Source of the DNA: Paenibacillus flagellatus
Lineage (GTDB): Bacteria; Bacillota; Bacilli; Paenibacillales; NBRC-103111
Direction: 5' to 3'
NCBI RefSeq assembly: GCF_003217775.1
Contig: NZ_QJVJ01000006.1
Location: 310,001 to 374,000, forward strand
Length of the DNA: 64,000 nt
Shown here one piece after another: positions 11,604 to 19,955 of this stretch. A program made the position numbers and the translations under genes. A model generated the notes under the pieces. The model was given only the letters and a program-made list of their open reading frames with translations. It was not told the origin of the DNA and did not search any database. Each line of letters begins with the position of its first letter. The stretch's first letter is position 1.

Positions 11604-11643
11604 AAGTACGCTTAAGTACGCCTAGTGACGCCTAAGTACGCTG
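11604..11643. repeat. 10-bp tandem repeat across the regulator's stop codon
   Basis: Four adjacent 10-bp units (AAGTACGCTT, AAGTACGCCT, AGTGACGCCT, AAGTACGCTG) span the stop codon of the AraC-type gene. On the coding strand each unit brings a TAG, TAA or Thr/Gln codon, so the last codons and several redundant stops lie inside the repeat. Confidence 0.75.
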
Positions 11644-13959
11644 GTGAATCGTCCGGTATTTCGCCGGCGTAATGCCTTCGTACTTGCGGAATATGCGGAT
11701 GAACGAATTGCGCCCCCAATAGCCGACCTTCTCCGCAATGTCGTCGATGCGCCAATCCGTCTCGAGCAGCAGCTCCTTCGCCTTCGTCATGCGCAGCCGG
11801 GCGATATATTCGACGTACTTTTCCCCGACCTCCTCCTTGAACGTTCGGCTGAAGTGGCCGACGGACATGTTCATCCGCTCCGCGAACATTTCGATCGACA
11901 GCTCCTCGCCGTAATGCTCGTCGATATACCGGACGATGTCCGCGAACATCGCGCCGCGGTCGGTCGTCTCCTCCTCCCGGAACAGCTCGGCATGGATGCC
12001 CTCGAAGCAGCGGCGGACGTCGTCCCAGGAGACGCACCGGCCGAGCCGGTCCAGCAGACCCGAATAATAGGCGATGCCGAAGTCGCTTCGCTCGGATTCG
12101 ACCGCCCGAATCCACGCATGGAGCACGTCCTGGCAAAACGCCTTCACTTGGCGCGCGGTGGCGCTGCGCGCCCTCCCCGCCTCCAGCATGTCGAAGACGG
12201 AGGCGAGCAGCTTGTCGTACTCGCGGCTTTTGTACAGGTTGAAGATGCGGTTCACCTCTTGCGCCGACAGGAAGCCGTCCCATGGGACGCGCTCCGCCCA
12301 TCCCGCCTCCTCGCGGCATATTTCGACCCCGGCCTCCATGCTCTTATGCGCCAGCATCGCATTGGCGTGGGCGTAAGACAGATGCAGCTCCTCGACGGCG
12401 TGGACGGTGCGGCCGACGCCGATCGACGCCTTGCAGTACGCCCCGTATTGACCGAGCAGCAGCTTGACGGCCTCCGCCGTCTCCCGAGGGCCGACGTGCA
12501 GAATCGGATCGTGCTGCACGACGCAGGCGACGAGGTCCGCCCGCGTTTCGCACACCCAGACGAGCGACGGCGATACGCCCGGGATGCGCTGCTTCAGCTC
12601 GGCCGTCAGGAACGATTTGGACGTCTCGGACAGCCGCTCCTCCGCCTGCTCGTAAAATTGGATATCGATGCACAGCACCGTTCGCGGCGCCTTCGGCTCG
12701 TAAGCGAAGCCGATCTCCTTCGCGTAATAATCGATCGACAGCGCGTCCCGGTATTCGCCGAGCAGCATTTTCGCGATAAAATGCTGGTGCACGATCGGAT
12801 ACATCCCGCCGACGAGCCGCGACAGCTGCTCGTTCTCGACGATGATCAGGTCCGAAAACCGTTTGATCAAATCAAAGTCGTCGCCCCGGTGCCGTGCCGC
12901 GCCTTCCGTCCGGCGCCGGGACGCAAGCCCCGTCTTGATCTCCTGGATCGGGGCGTACATGCGGCGGCTGAGCGAATACGAGACGAGGCTGCCCATGACG
13001 AGGAAACCGACGAGGAAGCCGATGCTCAGCATGCGGATGAGCCTCGCGGGCTGAAGCAGCGCCTGCCAATCGATGAAGCTGACGTACCGCCACGATTCGT
13101 CGAACCCCGATTTCATAAATGAGAGCGCTTTCCGATCGCCGTTTACAAAAAGATCGCCCTCGCGGTGCGTGCGCAGCGCCTCCTTCATCGCCGCCGGGTC
13201 GTATTCCGCCGCGCCCGCATGGCCGATGACGCGGCCTTCGCCGTCGACGATCGCCGTTCCCGTCACCCAGCTTTCGCCGATGCCGATCCGTTCGCTCAGC
13301 TTGTTTGCGCTTACATTGACGACCAGGTAGACGTCCGGGTTATCGCTGTTGAACGGATAGCTCATGACGACCGAAATGTTGGAATCGGCGGACGGCACGT
13401 TGCTTTCGAACAGCGGCTTCCGGTACAGCGTGTGGGGCTCGGTGAACTCCATCATCTTCTTGCCCTTGAAATTGGCGAAGAAGTCTTGGCGGTCGACCCG
13501 GTCGATCGGGTAATAGTGCTCGAAGTAAAAATCTTTGGTCGTATGCGTGTTGATGTCGACGACGAGATCGGAATGGGCGAAGTACAGGTAGGCACTGGAC
13601 GTCAAGTCCCCCGTATCGAACTTGCCCAATTGGTCCATGAGCGAGTGGACGAGCTCGTTGCGCTGCTGATTGTCGGGCGGCTCGCCGGCGATCCGCAGGA
13701 AGCTCCCCAGATTGGGGCCGCTGAGCATGCGGATCATGTCCGTTTGGAGCGAGGAAAAGGTGGCGTCGGTCTGTTCCGAGAAGTGGCGCATGATCGTGTT
13801 GTTTTGCCGCTCGGCGTCTCCTTCGATAAGCCGGACCACGAAGACGTACGTGAACGCGCTGGCTACGATGACGGGCACGAGGATCAGGACGAAGTAGCTG
13901 ACGAAAAAACGCCAAAACAGCGCGAGATGAAACGAGTGCGGCTTGACCAACCGTTTCAC
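11632..13959 (-). CDS. Membrane sensor AraC-family transcriptional regulator
   Basis: A 775-residue one-piece regulator. The N-terminus has a membrane segment (residues 12-35), a large extracytoplasmic Cache-like sensor region (about 40-300), a second membrane segment (about 300-320), a cytoplasmic linker, and two C-terminal helix-turn-helix units of the AraC type (about 670-770, ending GITPAKYR). The GTG start at 13959 is preceded by AAAGGGGG. Such proteins sense a ligand outside the cell and bind DNA at the membrane. It lies directly upstream of and co-directional with the LplB/LplC/LipO operon, which is its likely target. It has its own promoter and an inverted repeat upstream. Confidence 0.88.
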   Translation of the reverse strand: MKRLVKPHSFHLALFWRFFVSYFVLILVPVIVASAFTYVFVVRLIEGDAERQNNTIMRHFSEQTDATFSSLQTDMIRMLSGPNLGSFLRIAGEPPDNQQRNELVHSLMDQLGKFDTGDLTSSAYLYFAHSDLVVDINTHTTKDFYFEHYYPIDRVDRQDFFANFKGKKMMEFTEPHTLYRKPLFESNVPSADSNISVVMSYPFNSDNPDVYLVVNVSANKLSERIGIGESWVTGTAIVDGEGRVIGHAGAAEYDPAAMKEALRTHREGDLFVNGDRKALSFMKSGFDESWRYVSFIDWQALLQPARLIRMLSIGFLVGFLVMGSLVSYSLSRRMYAPIQEIKTGLASRRRTEGAARHRGDDFDLIKRFSDLIIVENEQLSRLVGGMYPIVHQHFIAKMLLGEYRDALSIDYYAKEIGFAYEPKAPRTVLCIDIQFYEQAEERLSETSKSFLTAELKQRIPGVSPSLVWVCETRADLVACVVQHDPILHVGPRETAEAVKLLLGQYGAYCKASIGVGRTVHAVEELHLSYAHANAMLAHKSMEAGVEICREEAGWAERVPWDGFLSAQEVNRIFNLYKSREYDKLLASVFDMLEAGRARSATARQVKAFCQDVLHAWIRAVESERSDFGIAYYSGLLDRLGRCVSWDDVRRCFEGIHAELFREEETTDRGAMFADIVRYIDEHYGEELSIEMFAERMNMSVGHFSRTFKEEVGEKYVEYIARLRMTKAKELLLETDWRIDDIAEKVGYWGRNSFIRIFRKYEGITPAKYRTIHQRT

Positions 13960-13980
13960 TTTCAGGTCGTCCCCCTTTCG

Positions 13981-14016
13981 GATATTGGAAACTTTTTTTC
14001 ATTATATTCCAATATG
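13981..14016 (-). promoter_or_regulatory. Promoter and operator-like inverted repeat of the AraC/sensor gene
   Basis: ATATTGGAA (13982-13990) and TTCCAATAT (14007-14015) form a perfect 9-bp inverted repeat. Between the arms, on the minus strand, is a consensus TATAAT (14001-14006), so the repeat brackets the -10 region and likely start point. This placement suits an autoregulatory operator or a leader hairpin. No good -35 element was seen. Confidence 0.55.
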
Positions 14017-14066
14017 ATTAGAAATAATATAACTATTTTGAAAGGGGGCGGACGGACAAGGGCATG

Positions 14067-14107
14067 ACAAAAACAGGAAGAGCCGCATCTCCAATCGCGG
14101 CTCTTCC
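14067..14107 (-). terminator. Terminator of the large secreted protein gene
   Basis: GGAAGAGCCGC and GCGGCTCTTCC form an 11-bp perfect stem; on the minus strand it is followed by TGTTTTTGTC. It lies about 40 bases after the stop at 14148. Confidence 0.88.
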
Positions 14108-14147
14108 CGTTTCTAGCATCCGTCCGTTCCCGATCGTCCGCTGCGAA

Positions 14148-17100
14148 TCAGTAGACGGTCAGCTCGTGGATCGACCAATAGTTGCCGGCGCGGCCGGTTT
14201 GCACGATCTTGACGTATCTCGCGGTACGCGGCTCGAATGCGATCGGCGTAACCGCCGCACCCCCGCCGGTCGCGACGGGAGAACCCCAATCGACGCCGTC
14301 GGTCGAAACGTATACCTCATACTGCCGGGGATAATCGTACCGGCTCCCCGTCGTGTCCAGAACGATTTTGCGGAACGTCCGGTCGGCCTTCATGTCGACG
14401 ACATAAGATTGTCCGTACACTTGGGCCGTCGCCGTATCCCACCGGGTGGCCGCATTCCCGTCCAGTACGAATTTGGCGTTGCCGCCGTTGGACGATGCCG
14501 TCGCCGTCCAGCCGGTCCGGTCGAGCGGCGTTTCGCCAACCGCTCGGAGCGTGACGACCCGCAGCTCGTCGCCGTATTCCGAATTCCCGGCCGCATGCTT
14601 CGCCCTTACGCGGTACGTATACGACGAATCCGGCCGCAGCCCCGTATCGGCGAAGCTTGTCAAGGCGCCCGGCGTGCCGCCGATCCGGTTCCATCCGGCA
14701 TGCCCGCTCTCGCGCCGCTCGACGTCGTATTCCGTCGCCCCGCCTACGGCTGCCCAGCGGAGCTCGACCGTCGTATCCGTGATGCGCTTTACCGTCAGCC
14801 CTTGCGGTGCGTCCGGCAGAGCGGGAGGAAGCTGCAGCAGACGATCCGCCGCCGCCGCCAAACCGGCCGTATCGCCGGAGACGATATTGAGCGCCTGATA
14901 CTCGCCGACGAACGGCGACTTCGCCACGCCGACGGCCGCCTGGCCCGGCGCGATGTCCGCCCCTCGGTTCGGAAGCAGGAAGCCGCGGGCTTGGTCGAGC
15001 AGCAAGACGTTGTTTGAACGGTTGCCGATCAGCACGAGATCGGATTCGATCGTCTTCCACTGCGGGTATTTGACGTACGACGATTGATAGTCCTGCAGAC
15101 CGGTCACCACCCCGCCGGGTTCGGCTAGCCCGAGCTTGGCGCTGCGTCCCCGCTGCGTCAGCCATTGGACGAGCCGTTTCGCCTGCTCCGCGATCGCCGG
15201 ATCGTCGCGCTGCGCCGCGGTCAGCGCGACGGTGACCGGTACGTTCGTCCGCTCCGCGAACTTGCGGATGTCCGCTTCCCGGTGCAGGCTAGCGGCTTGC
15301 GGCGTATTCGCCGGCGCCGGAGGCGTCTGCACCTCGACGGATACGGCGGACGTCTGGCCGCTAAGCAGCTCCTTCGCGGCCACCGTATAGACGCCGGGAG
15401 CGTCCGTATCGCGAAGCGGCAGCTTCGCCGTCAGGCCGGTGGCCGAATATACGGTCGCCGTATCGCCGCTGACCCGGTGCGTGACCGTCAGCTCGACCGG
15501 TATGCCGGTCATCGGTCCGGTTGACGGGCTTGCGCCGTTGACGGTCGCGAACGCTTCGTAGAAGCCGTCCGGCCGCTTCGCGACCGATACCGACGGGGTC
15601 GTCGGCTCCGAGGGCGGCAGCGCGTACCACGCGAAGCCTTCCGTGCGCAAATCGACGTACGTCGCTTCCTGCACCGTTACTTTTCGGCCTTTGCGAATAT
15701 CGTAGATCGGCCTCTCGGCATTCCAGGCCAACGCTCCCGTCTGCCCGATCAAATGCTGCGTCTGACCCGGGGTCGGATCGTGCTTCTGGTTCACGACCGT
15801 GACGTACCGGGTATCGCCGGACCGCGTCGGAATCGCCCAGATCGTGCGATCGCCGGAAACGGCGATCGGCGCTTCGGCTCCGATCATCGCCGCCCGAAAC
15901 TTCGCGATATTGTCGGCGTTGCGGTCGAGCAGCGCATTCGTCTTGTCCTCTCTGCTCTGGATGACGTACGCTCTGATCTGCATGCCCGTATCGACGGCGG
16001 CGACCGGCGAGACGGACTCGGCATCCTTCACCAGGCGACCGCCCCGGTCCACGAAGCTTTGCAGCTCGCCGGCGATTCCGTCGTACCAACGCCAGCTGTC
16101 GTCCACGTCGTTCAAGCCGACAAGCAGAATCGTCTTGATCGAGGACGGCAGCCCCCGCTTCAATTCGTCCGGCGTCACGATTTTCGACGGCCAGCCCGCC
16201 GCATGGGTCAGGAAGAGCGCCTCCGTCACTTTCCCCTCATGCGATCCTTTCAGAAGCTTGTCGTCTTCTGGAGCTTCGCCGCCAACGACCCCTCTCAGCA
16301 GCGATTGCTCGTTGACGTACAGGATGCCTACGGGGGGAGTCGGCTCGGTCATCGCGTAAGCTCCGCCGTATCGATGGATCCAATCGTACAGCTCCTTCTG
16401 CTCGGCGATTGTCTGCGGCTTCGCCAAAGGCCCCCGGTCGTTCGGCAATACGTTCGTGCCGATCGCTTGAATGCCCCGGGTCAAGGCGAGCGCATAAGCT
16501 TTTTGACGGTCCGTCTTGCCGAAAAACAGACTGAAGTCGTCCTGCGTCGCCCAAGTCGTTTTGCCCGGATCGGCGCTGCGAAGCCGGTCGATGAGAGCGA
16601 CGAGATGCATCGGCTTGGAGCTGTCCAGCTCGTTCCAATCATAGGCGGTTTGCACCGGCAGCCGTTCGTGCATCGGTCCCGCGTCGATCGTACCCGTCGG
16701 GAATCCCCCGCGGGCGCCGTTGCCCGCCGAGCTGCCGAACGACCCCGTCGTCGTCACGTACCCGGAATCGACCTCGGAGACGGCTCTGGCGAAATAACCG
16801 TACTGCCGGTACGTATCGTCGTATCGTTTCACATAGTCGAGGAACGGTTTGGCGGGCGCATAGTACTCGTGCTCCTTCCGGTTGTAGGAGCCGATCAGGC
16901 TGGACGCGATCGGCGTCGACAGCGGCTGTCCCGCTCCGGACTGGAAGGCCGTATAGGCGGTTCCCCAAGGCCGGTTCGGAATGGGCGGCGTCCAATCCCA
17001 GTAGGGGAGATAAGGCGAATTGTCCGCTCCGATGCTGACGCCGGTCATGTTCGGGTAAGCGGCGAGGCGCTGCAGGCCGAGCTGGACGTCACGGTACAGC

Positions 17101-19796
17101 GGCGCGCGGAAGTCGGGCAAGTTGTAGCTGTAGAACGCCAGGTTCGGGCTGCGCATGTCGATGGTGTCCAAGTCCGAGAGCGGCACGACTCCGAAGCGGA
17201 CGCCTCGCCGATCCAGCGCCTCCGCCATGTTCTCGTGCGCGTTCGGACTGTCGGCGGCGCCGAACATGCCGAACTCGAACACCCGGTCGTATCCCGTTCG
17301 GCTTACATAGTCGGCATACTGCTCCAAGGTGCCGATGTCCTGATATCGGGCGGCCACGCTGCGGTGCTCGGAATGGTAAAATCCGCCCGAGCTCATGCCG
17401 TGCGTCATATAGACGAAGTTGATCGTCTCCGGCGATCGCGGGACGTCGACCCCGACATGACGGGCGATCGACGATCGGTCCGGAACGTATCCGGGTGCGG
17501 CCGGCTGCGGCACGGGAAGCGCCGCGACGTCTCGGTCCCAAGCGTCCTGATTCGGGAACGTCTCGGGACGCTCCAAGCTTGCGACGGCGATTGCGGGGCC
17601 CGGTCCGGGAACTGCGGCGTTTACCGGGATCGGCACGTCTTTCGGATTGCCCGGCTCGATCGGCTGCAGCCCCGCATCGAAGCGAACCGGCCCTCTGCCG
17701 TCCACCCACAGCTCGTAAGGCTTGCCTTGCTCGTTTTGGGGCAGCAGCAGCGTAAGCGAATCGTACGCGTTGCCGCCGCTGTCGTAGATGACATTGCCGT
17801 CAACCTTCAATACGACCCGCTTCACCGAACCGGACTCGCTCCCGGCGATCTTCACCGGAAACGTCCACAGCTCGTGATCCCATACCCACGTCCGCGACGT
17901 GCGGTCCGTATTGTACAGGTAGGTCTGTCCCCAGCGCCACGACACGCCGCGCACCCAATGATTGCCGGGCTCCAGCACGTTGTCCGTGGGCTGCTGAAAA
18001 TATTTCTTGCTCTGGCTTTCACGCTGCAGCAAAATTTCGGTTTCGTATTTCGCGCCGGCGGCGAACGGTTTCACCGTTTTCACCGTGTTGTCGGCCTGCG
18101 GGATGCGCAGCGTGATGTCCGGCCAATCGACCGCATCGGGACCGGCTTTGCGTACGGCGTTTTGATGGATTTGGGCGCTTCCCTTCGTGAACAAGCCGGT
18201 CGGCATGTCGAACCGCACGAGCCGGAACGTCGCCCACTTGGTCGGCTTCGTGAAATCGCCCGCCTCGACGGGACGGATCGAGATCGTATCGTTCATATCC
18301 GCTTTGATTTGCCCGGGCGTAAGCGGCGCGGCGTAGATGCGCAGCGAATCGATCGCCCCGCGGAACCCATATTTTTTCATCGTGCGCGTAGCCGTATCCC
18401 AATGCCATTCCGCGCCGATCAGCATATCGACGTCGTTCGGCAGCAGGTCCTTGCCGACCTCGGCGCCGTCTCTCCGTCCGATCGGCTCGCCGTTGACGTA
18501 GAACGTCAGGCCGGCGTTCTTCTCGAATACGACCGCCACATGCACCCACTGGCCGGCGACGATCGCCGAAGACGGATACCACCAGTTATAGTTCGATTGC
18601 CCGTAATCCCCGGTAAAGCCGAGCTGATTGCCGATCAGCCGCATATAAAAAGTCGACCCTTTCCAGTTGTCGTCCCGCTTCGAGACGATCGGGAGGTTGC
18701 CGTTCAGGTCGTCCGGCTTGATCCAAGCGGTGACGGTCAGCTTGGACGAAACGTTGTCGAGCTGGGTCGTTTTGTTTACCCGTACGGGATCGATTCCGAT
18801 AAGCTTCAGCGCTTTCCCGCCGGCGCGTCCCTCCGTGAAGGAGGCGGTCCCCGGGATTTCCCCGTCATGTCCGTGGCCGCTCCGGTCGACCAGAACGGAC
18901 GGAGCCGAGGCGTCGGGCTCCATGTCGTATCGGGCGATAATCGGGAGCGAGATCACGCCCTCCGTCGTGACCGTCACCGGAACGCTCGCCGGGGACACGT
19001 TGCCGGAAAGGTCTTTGGCCCGCACCGTGAAGCTGTAAGCCGTTTGCGGCGTCAGCCCCATCACTCTGAACGTCGTCGACGGCGACCGGCCGACCGGTGC
19101 GGCTCCGCCTGCGTAAATCTCGTACTCCGAAATGCCGATATTGTCGCTCGAAGCCGCCCAAGCGAGCTCAACCTCGGTATCCGTTTTGGAGACGACGGTC
19201 ACGCTGCCGGGTACCGTCGGCGGCACGAGATCGGGCGCCAGCTCCCCGACCACATTCAGGTCGTGGATCGACCACCACAGCCCGGCACTTTTCGTGAGCA
19301 CGATCCGGACGTATCGGGCCGTCTGCGGCTGGAACTGGACGGTCGATTGGCCCGACGAGCCGACGGCGGCGGCGACCGGCTCGCTCCAGACGACGCCGTC
19401 GTCGGAAACCCGGATCTCGTAGCCTCGCGGATAGTCGTTCGCGGAGCCGCCCGCATCCATCGTCAGTCTGGTATACGTCTTCTCGCCCGGCCCGGTGTCG
19501 ATCTGGAACCACATCCCCGCCGCCTGCGCCGCGCCGCTCGTCCATCGGGTCGACAGCGACGAATCGATCGCCATGGCCGGGGCGGAACCGGTCCCGCTGG
19601 CCGATGCGGCCGTCTGCCACATCGTCCGGGGCAGCGCTTGATCCGCGGCGGGGATGGCCGACGCAGAGGCGGCCGGCGCCGGCGTATCGGCCGACGCTTC
19701 GGCTGCGGCGATCGGGGCCGGCAGCGGGAGCGGCATCGTTCCGAACAGGACGACGAAGAGTAGCAAGCGAACGATCCACGATTTCTTGCGTTTCAT
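14148..19796 (-). CDS. Large secreted multidomain carbohydrate-active protein (CBM32-FN3-LamG-hydrolase-like core-FN3-CBM32)
   Basis: About 1,882 residues with a Sec signal peptide (cleavage near IAAA, residue 32). Order: F5/8C (CBM32) domain (about 45-180), FN3 (190-275), LamG/concanavalin-like domain (285-460), a beta-rich linker (460-760), a possible TIM-barrel hydrolase core starting FVYMTHGMSSGGFYHSEHR (about 780-1220), a GH42-like Rossmann domain around VGILYVNEQSLLRG, beta domains, FN3, and a second CBM32 at the C-terminus. Duplicated CBM32 modules point to binding of galactose-containing or complex glycans. I place the start at the ATG 19796; a TTG at 19802 has better spacing to AAGGAGG and is a real alternative. 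The catalytic core was not matched to a known GH family. It probably shares transcription with the toroid enzyme gene upstream. Confidence 0.8.
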   Translation of the reverse strand: MKRKKSWIVRLLLFVVLFGTMPLPLPAPIAAAEASADTPAPAASASAIPAADQALPRTMWQTAASASGTGSAPAMAIDSSLSTRWTSGAAQAAGMWFQIDTGPGEKTYTRLTMDAGGSANDYPRGYEIRVSDDGVVWSEPVAAAVGSSGQSTVQFQPQTARYVRIVLTKSAGLWWSIHDLNVVGELAPDLVPPTVPGSVTVVSKTDTEVELAWAASSDNIGISEYEIYAGGAAPVGRSPSTTFRVMGLTPQTAYSFTVRAKDLSGNVSPASVPVTVTTEGVISLPIIARYDMEPDASAPSVLVDRSGHGHDGEIPGTASFTEGRAGGKALKLIGIDPVRVNKTTQLDNVSSKLTVTAWIKPDDLNGNLPIVSKRDDNWKGSTFYMRLIGNQLGFTGDYGQSNYNWWYPSSAIVAGQWVHVAVVFEKNAGLTFYVNGEPIGRRDGAEVGKDLLPNDVDMLIGAEWHWDTATRTMKKYGFRGAIDSLRIYAAPLTPGQIKADMNDTISIRPVEAGDFTKPTKWATFRLVRFDMPTGLFTKGSAQIHQNAVRKAGPDAVDWPDITLRIPQADNTVKTVKPFAAGAKYETEILLQRESQSKKYFQQPTDNVLEPGNHWVRGVSWRWGQTYLYNTDRTSRTWVWDHELWTFPVKIAGSESGSVKRVVLKVDGNVIYDSGGNAYDSLTLLLPQNEQGKPYELWVDGRGPVRFDAGLQPIEPGNPKDVPIPVNAAVPGPGPAIAVASLERPETFPNQDAWDRDVAALPVPQPAAPGYVPDRSSIARHVGVDVPRSPETINFVYMTHGMSSGGFYHSEHRSVAARYQDIGTLEQYADYVSRTGYDRVFEFGMFGAADSPNAHENMAEALDRRGVRFGVVPLSDLDTIDMRSPNLAFYSYNLPDFRAPLYRDVQLGLQRLAAYPNMTGVSIGADNSPYLPYWDWTPPIPNRPWGTAYTAFQSGAGQPLSTPIASSLIGSYNRKEHEYYAPAKPFLDYVKRYDDTYRQYGYFARAVSEVDSGYVTTTGSFGSSAGNGARGGFPTGTIDAGPMHERLPVQTAYDWNELDSSKPMHLVALIDRLRSADPGKTTWATQDDFSLFFGKTDRQKAYALALTRGIQAIGTNVLPNDRGPLAKPQTIAEQKELYDWIHRYGGAYAMTEPTPPVGILYVNEQSLLRGVVGGEAPEDDKLLKGSHEGKVTEALFLTHAAGWPSKIVTPDELKRGLPSSIKTILLVGLNDVDDSWRWYDGIAGELQSFVDRGGRLVKDAESVSPVAAVDTGMQIRAYVIQSREDKTNALLDRNADNIAKFRAAMIGAEAPIAVSGDRTIWAIPTRSGDTRYVTVVNQKHDPTPGQTQHLIGQTGALAWNAERPIYDIRKGRKVTVQEATYVDLRTEGFAWYALPPSEPTTPSVSVAKRPDGFYEAFATVNGASPSTGPMTGIPVELTVTHRVSGDTATVYSATGLTAKLPLRDTDAPGVYTVAAKELLSGQTSAVSVEVQTPPAPANTPQAASLHREADIRKFAERTNVPVTVALTAAQRDDPAIAEQAKRLVQWLTQRGRSAKLGLAEPGGVVTGLQDYQSSYVKYPQWKTIESDLVLIGNRSNNVLLLDQARGFLLPNRGADIAPGQAAVGVAKSPFVGEYQALNIVSGDTAGLAAAADRLLQLPPALPDAPQGLTVKRITDTTVELRWAAVGGATEYDVERRESGHAGWNRIGGTPGALTSFADTGLRPDSSYTYRVRAKHAAGNSEYGDELRVVTLRAVGETPLDRTGWTATASSNGGNAKFVLDGNAATRWDTATAQVYGQSYVVDMKADRTFRKIVLDTTGSRYDYPRQYEVYVSTDGVDWGSPVATGGGAAVTPIAFEPRTARYVKIVQTGRAGNYWSIHELTVY

Positions 19797-19868
19797 TCTC
19801 AAAGCTGAAGCCTCCTTCCGTAACTTCACATACCGGGCGTTCCCGGTTCGGGCTCTCGCATGCTGAAA

Positions 19869-19882
19869 TGACAGCGCTTGCG
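19869..19882 (-). promoter_or_regulatory. cre-like (CcpA) site upstream of the large secreted protein
   Basis: On the minus strand CGCAAGCGCTGTCA differs from the catabolite-response consensus TGNAANCGNWNNCA at one position. It lies about 70 bases before the start of the secreted protein and after the preceding gene's stop, which fits catabolite repression, but a single short match in GC-rich DNA is weak evidence. Confidence 0.35.
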
Positions 19883-19955
19883 AAAAACGATTCGAATGTT
19901 CGGGCATCCCCCCTTTCAAGCGGTGACGGCTGTCCGAAGACAGCCGTCGCGACGT

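Noticed and set aside
15753-19763. A 1,336-codon open frame on the plus strand
   Set aside because: Antisense to the large secreted protein, which has recognisable domains; no start site, family or ribosome site for the antisense frame.
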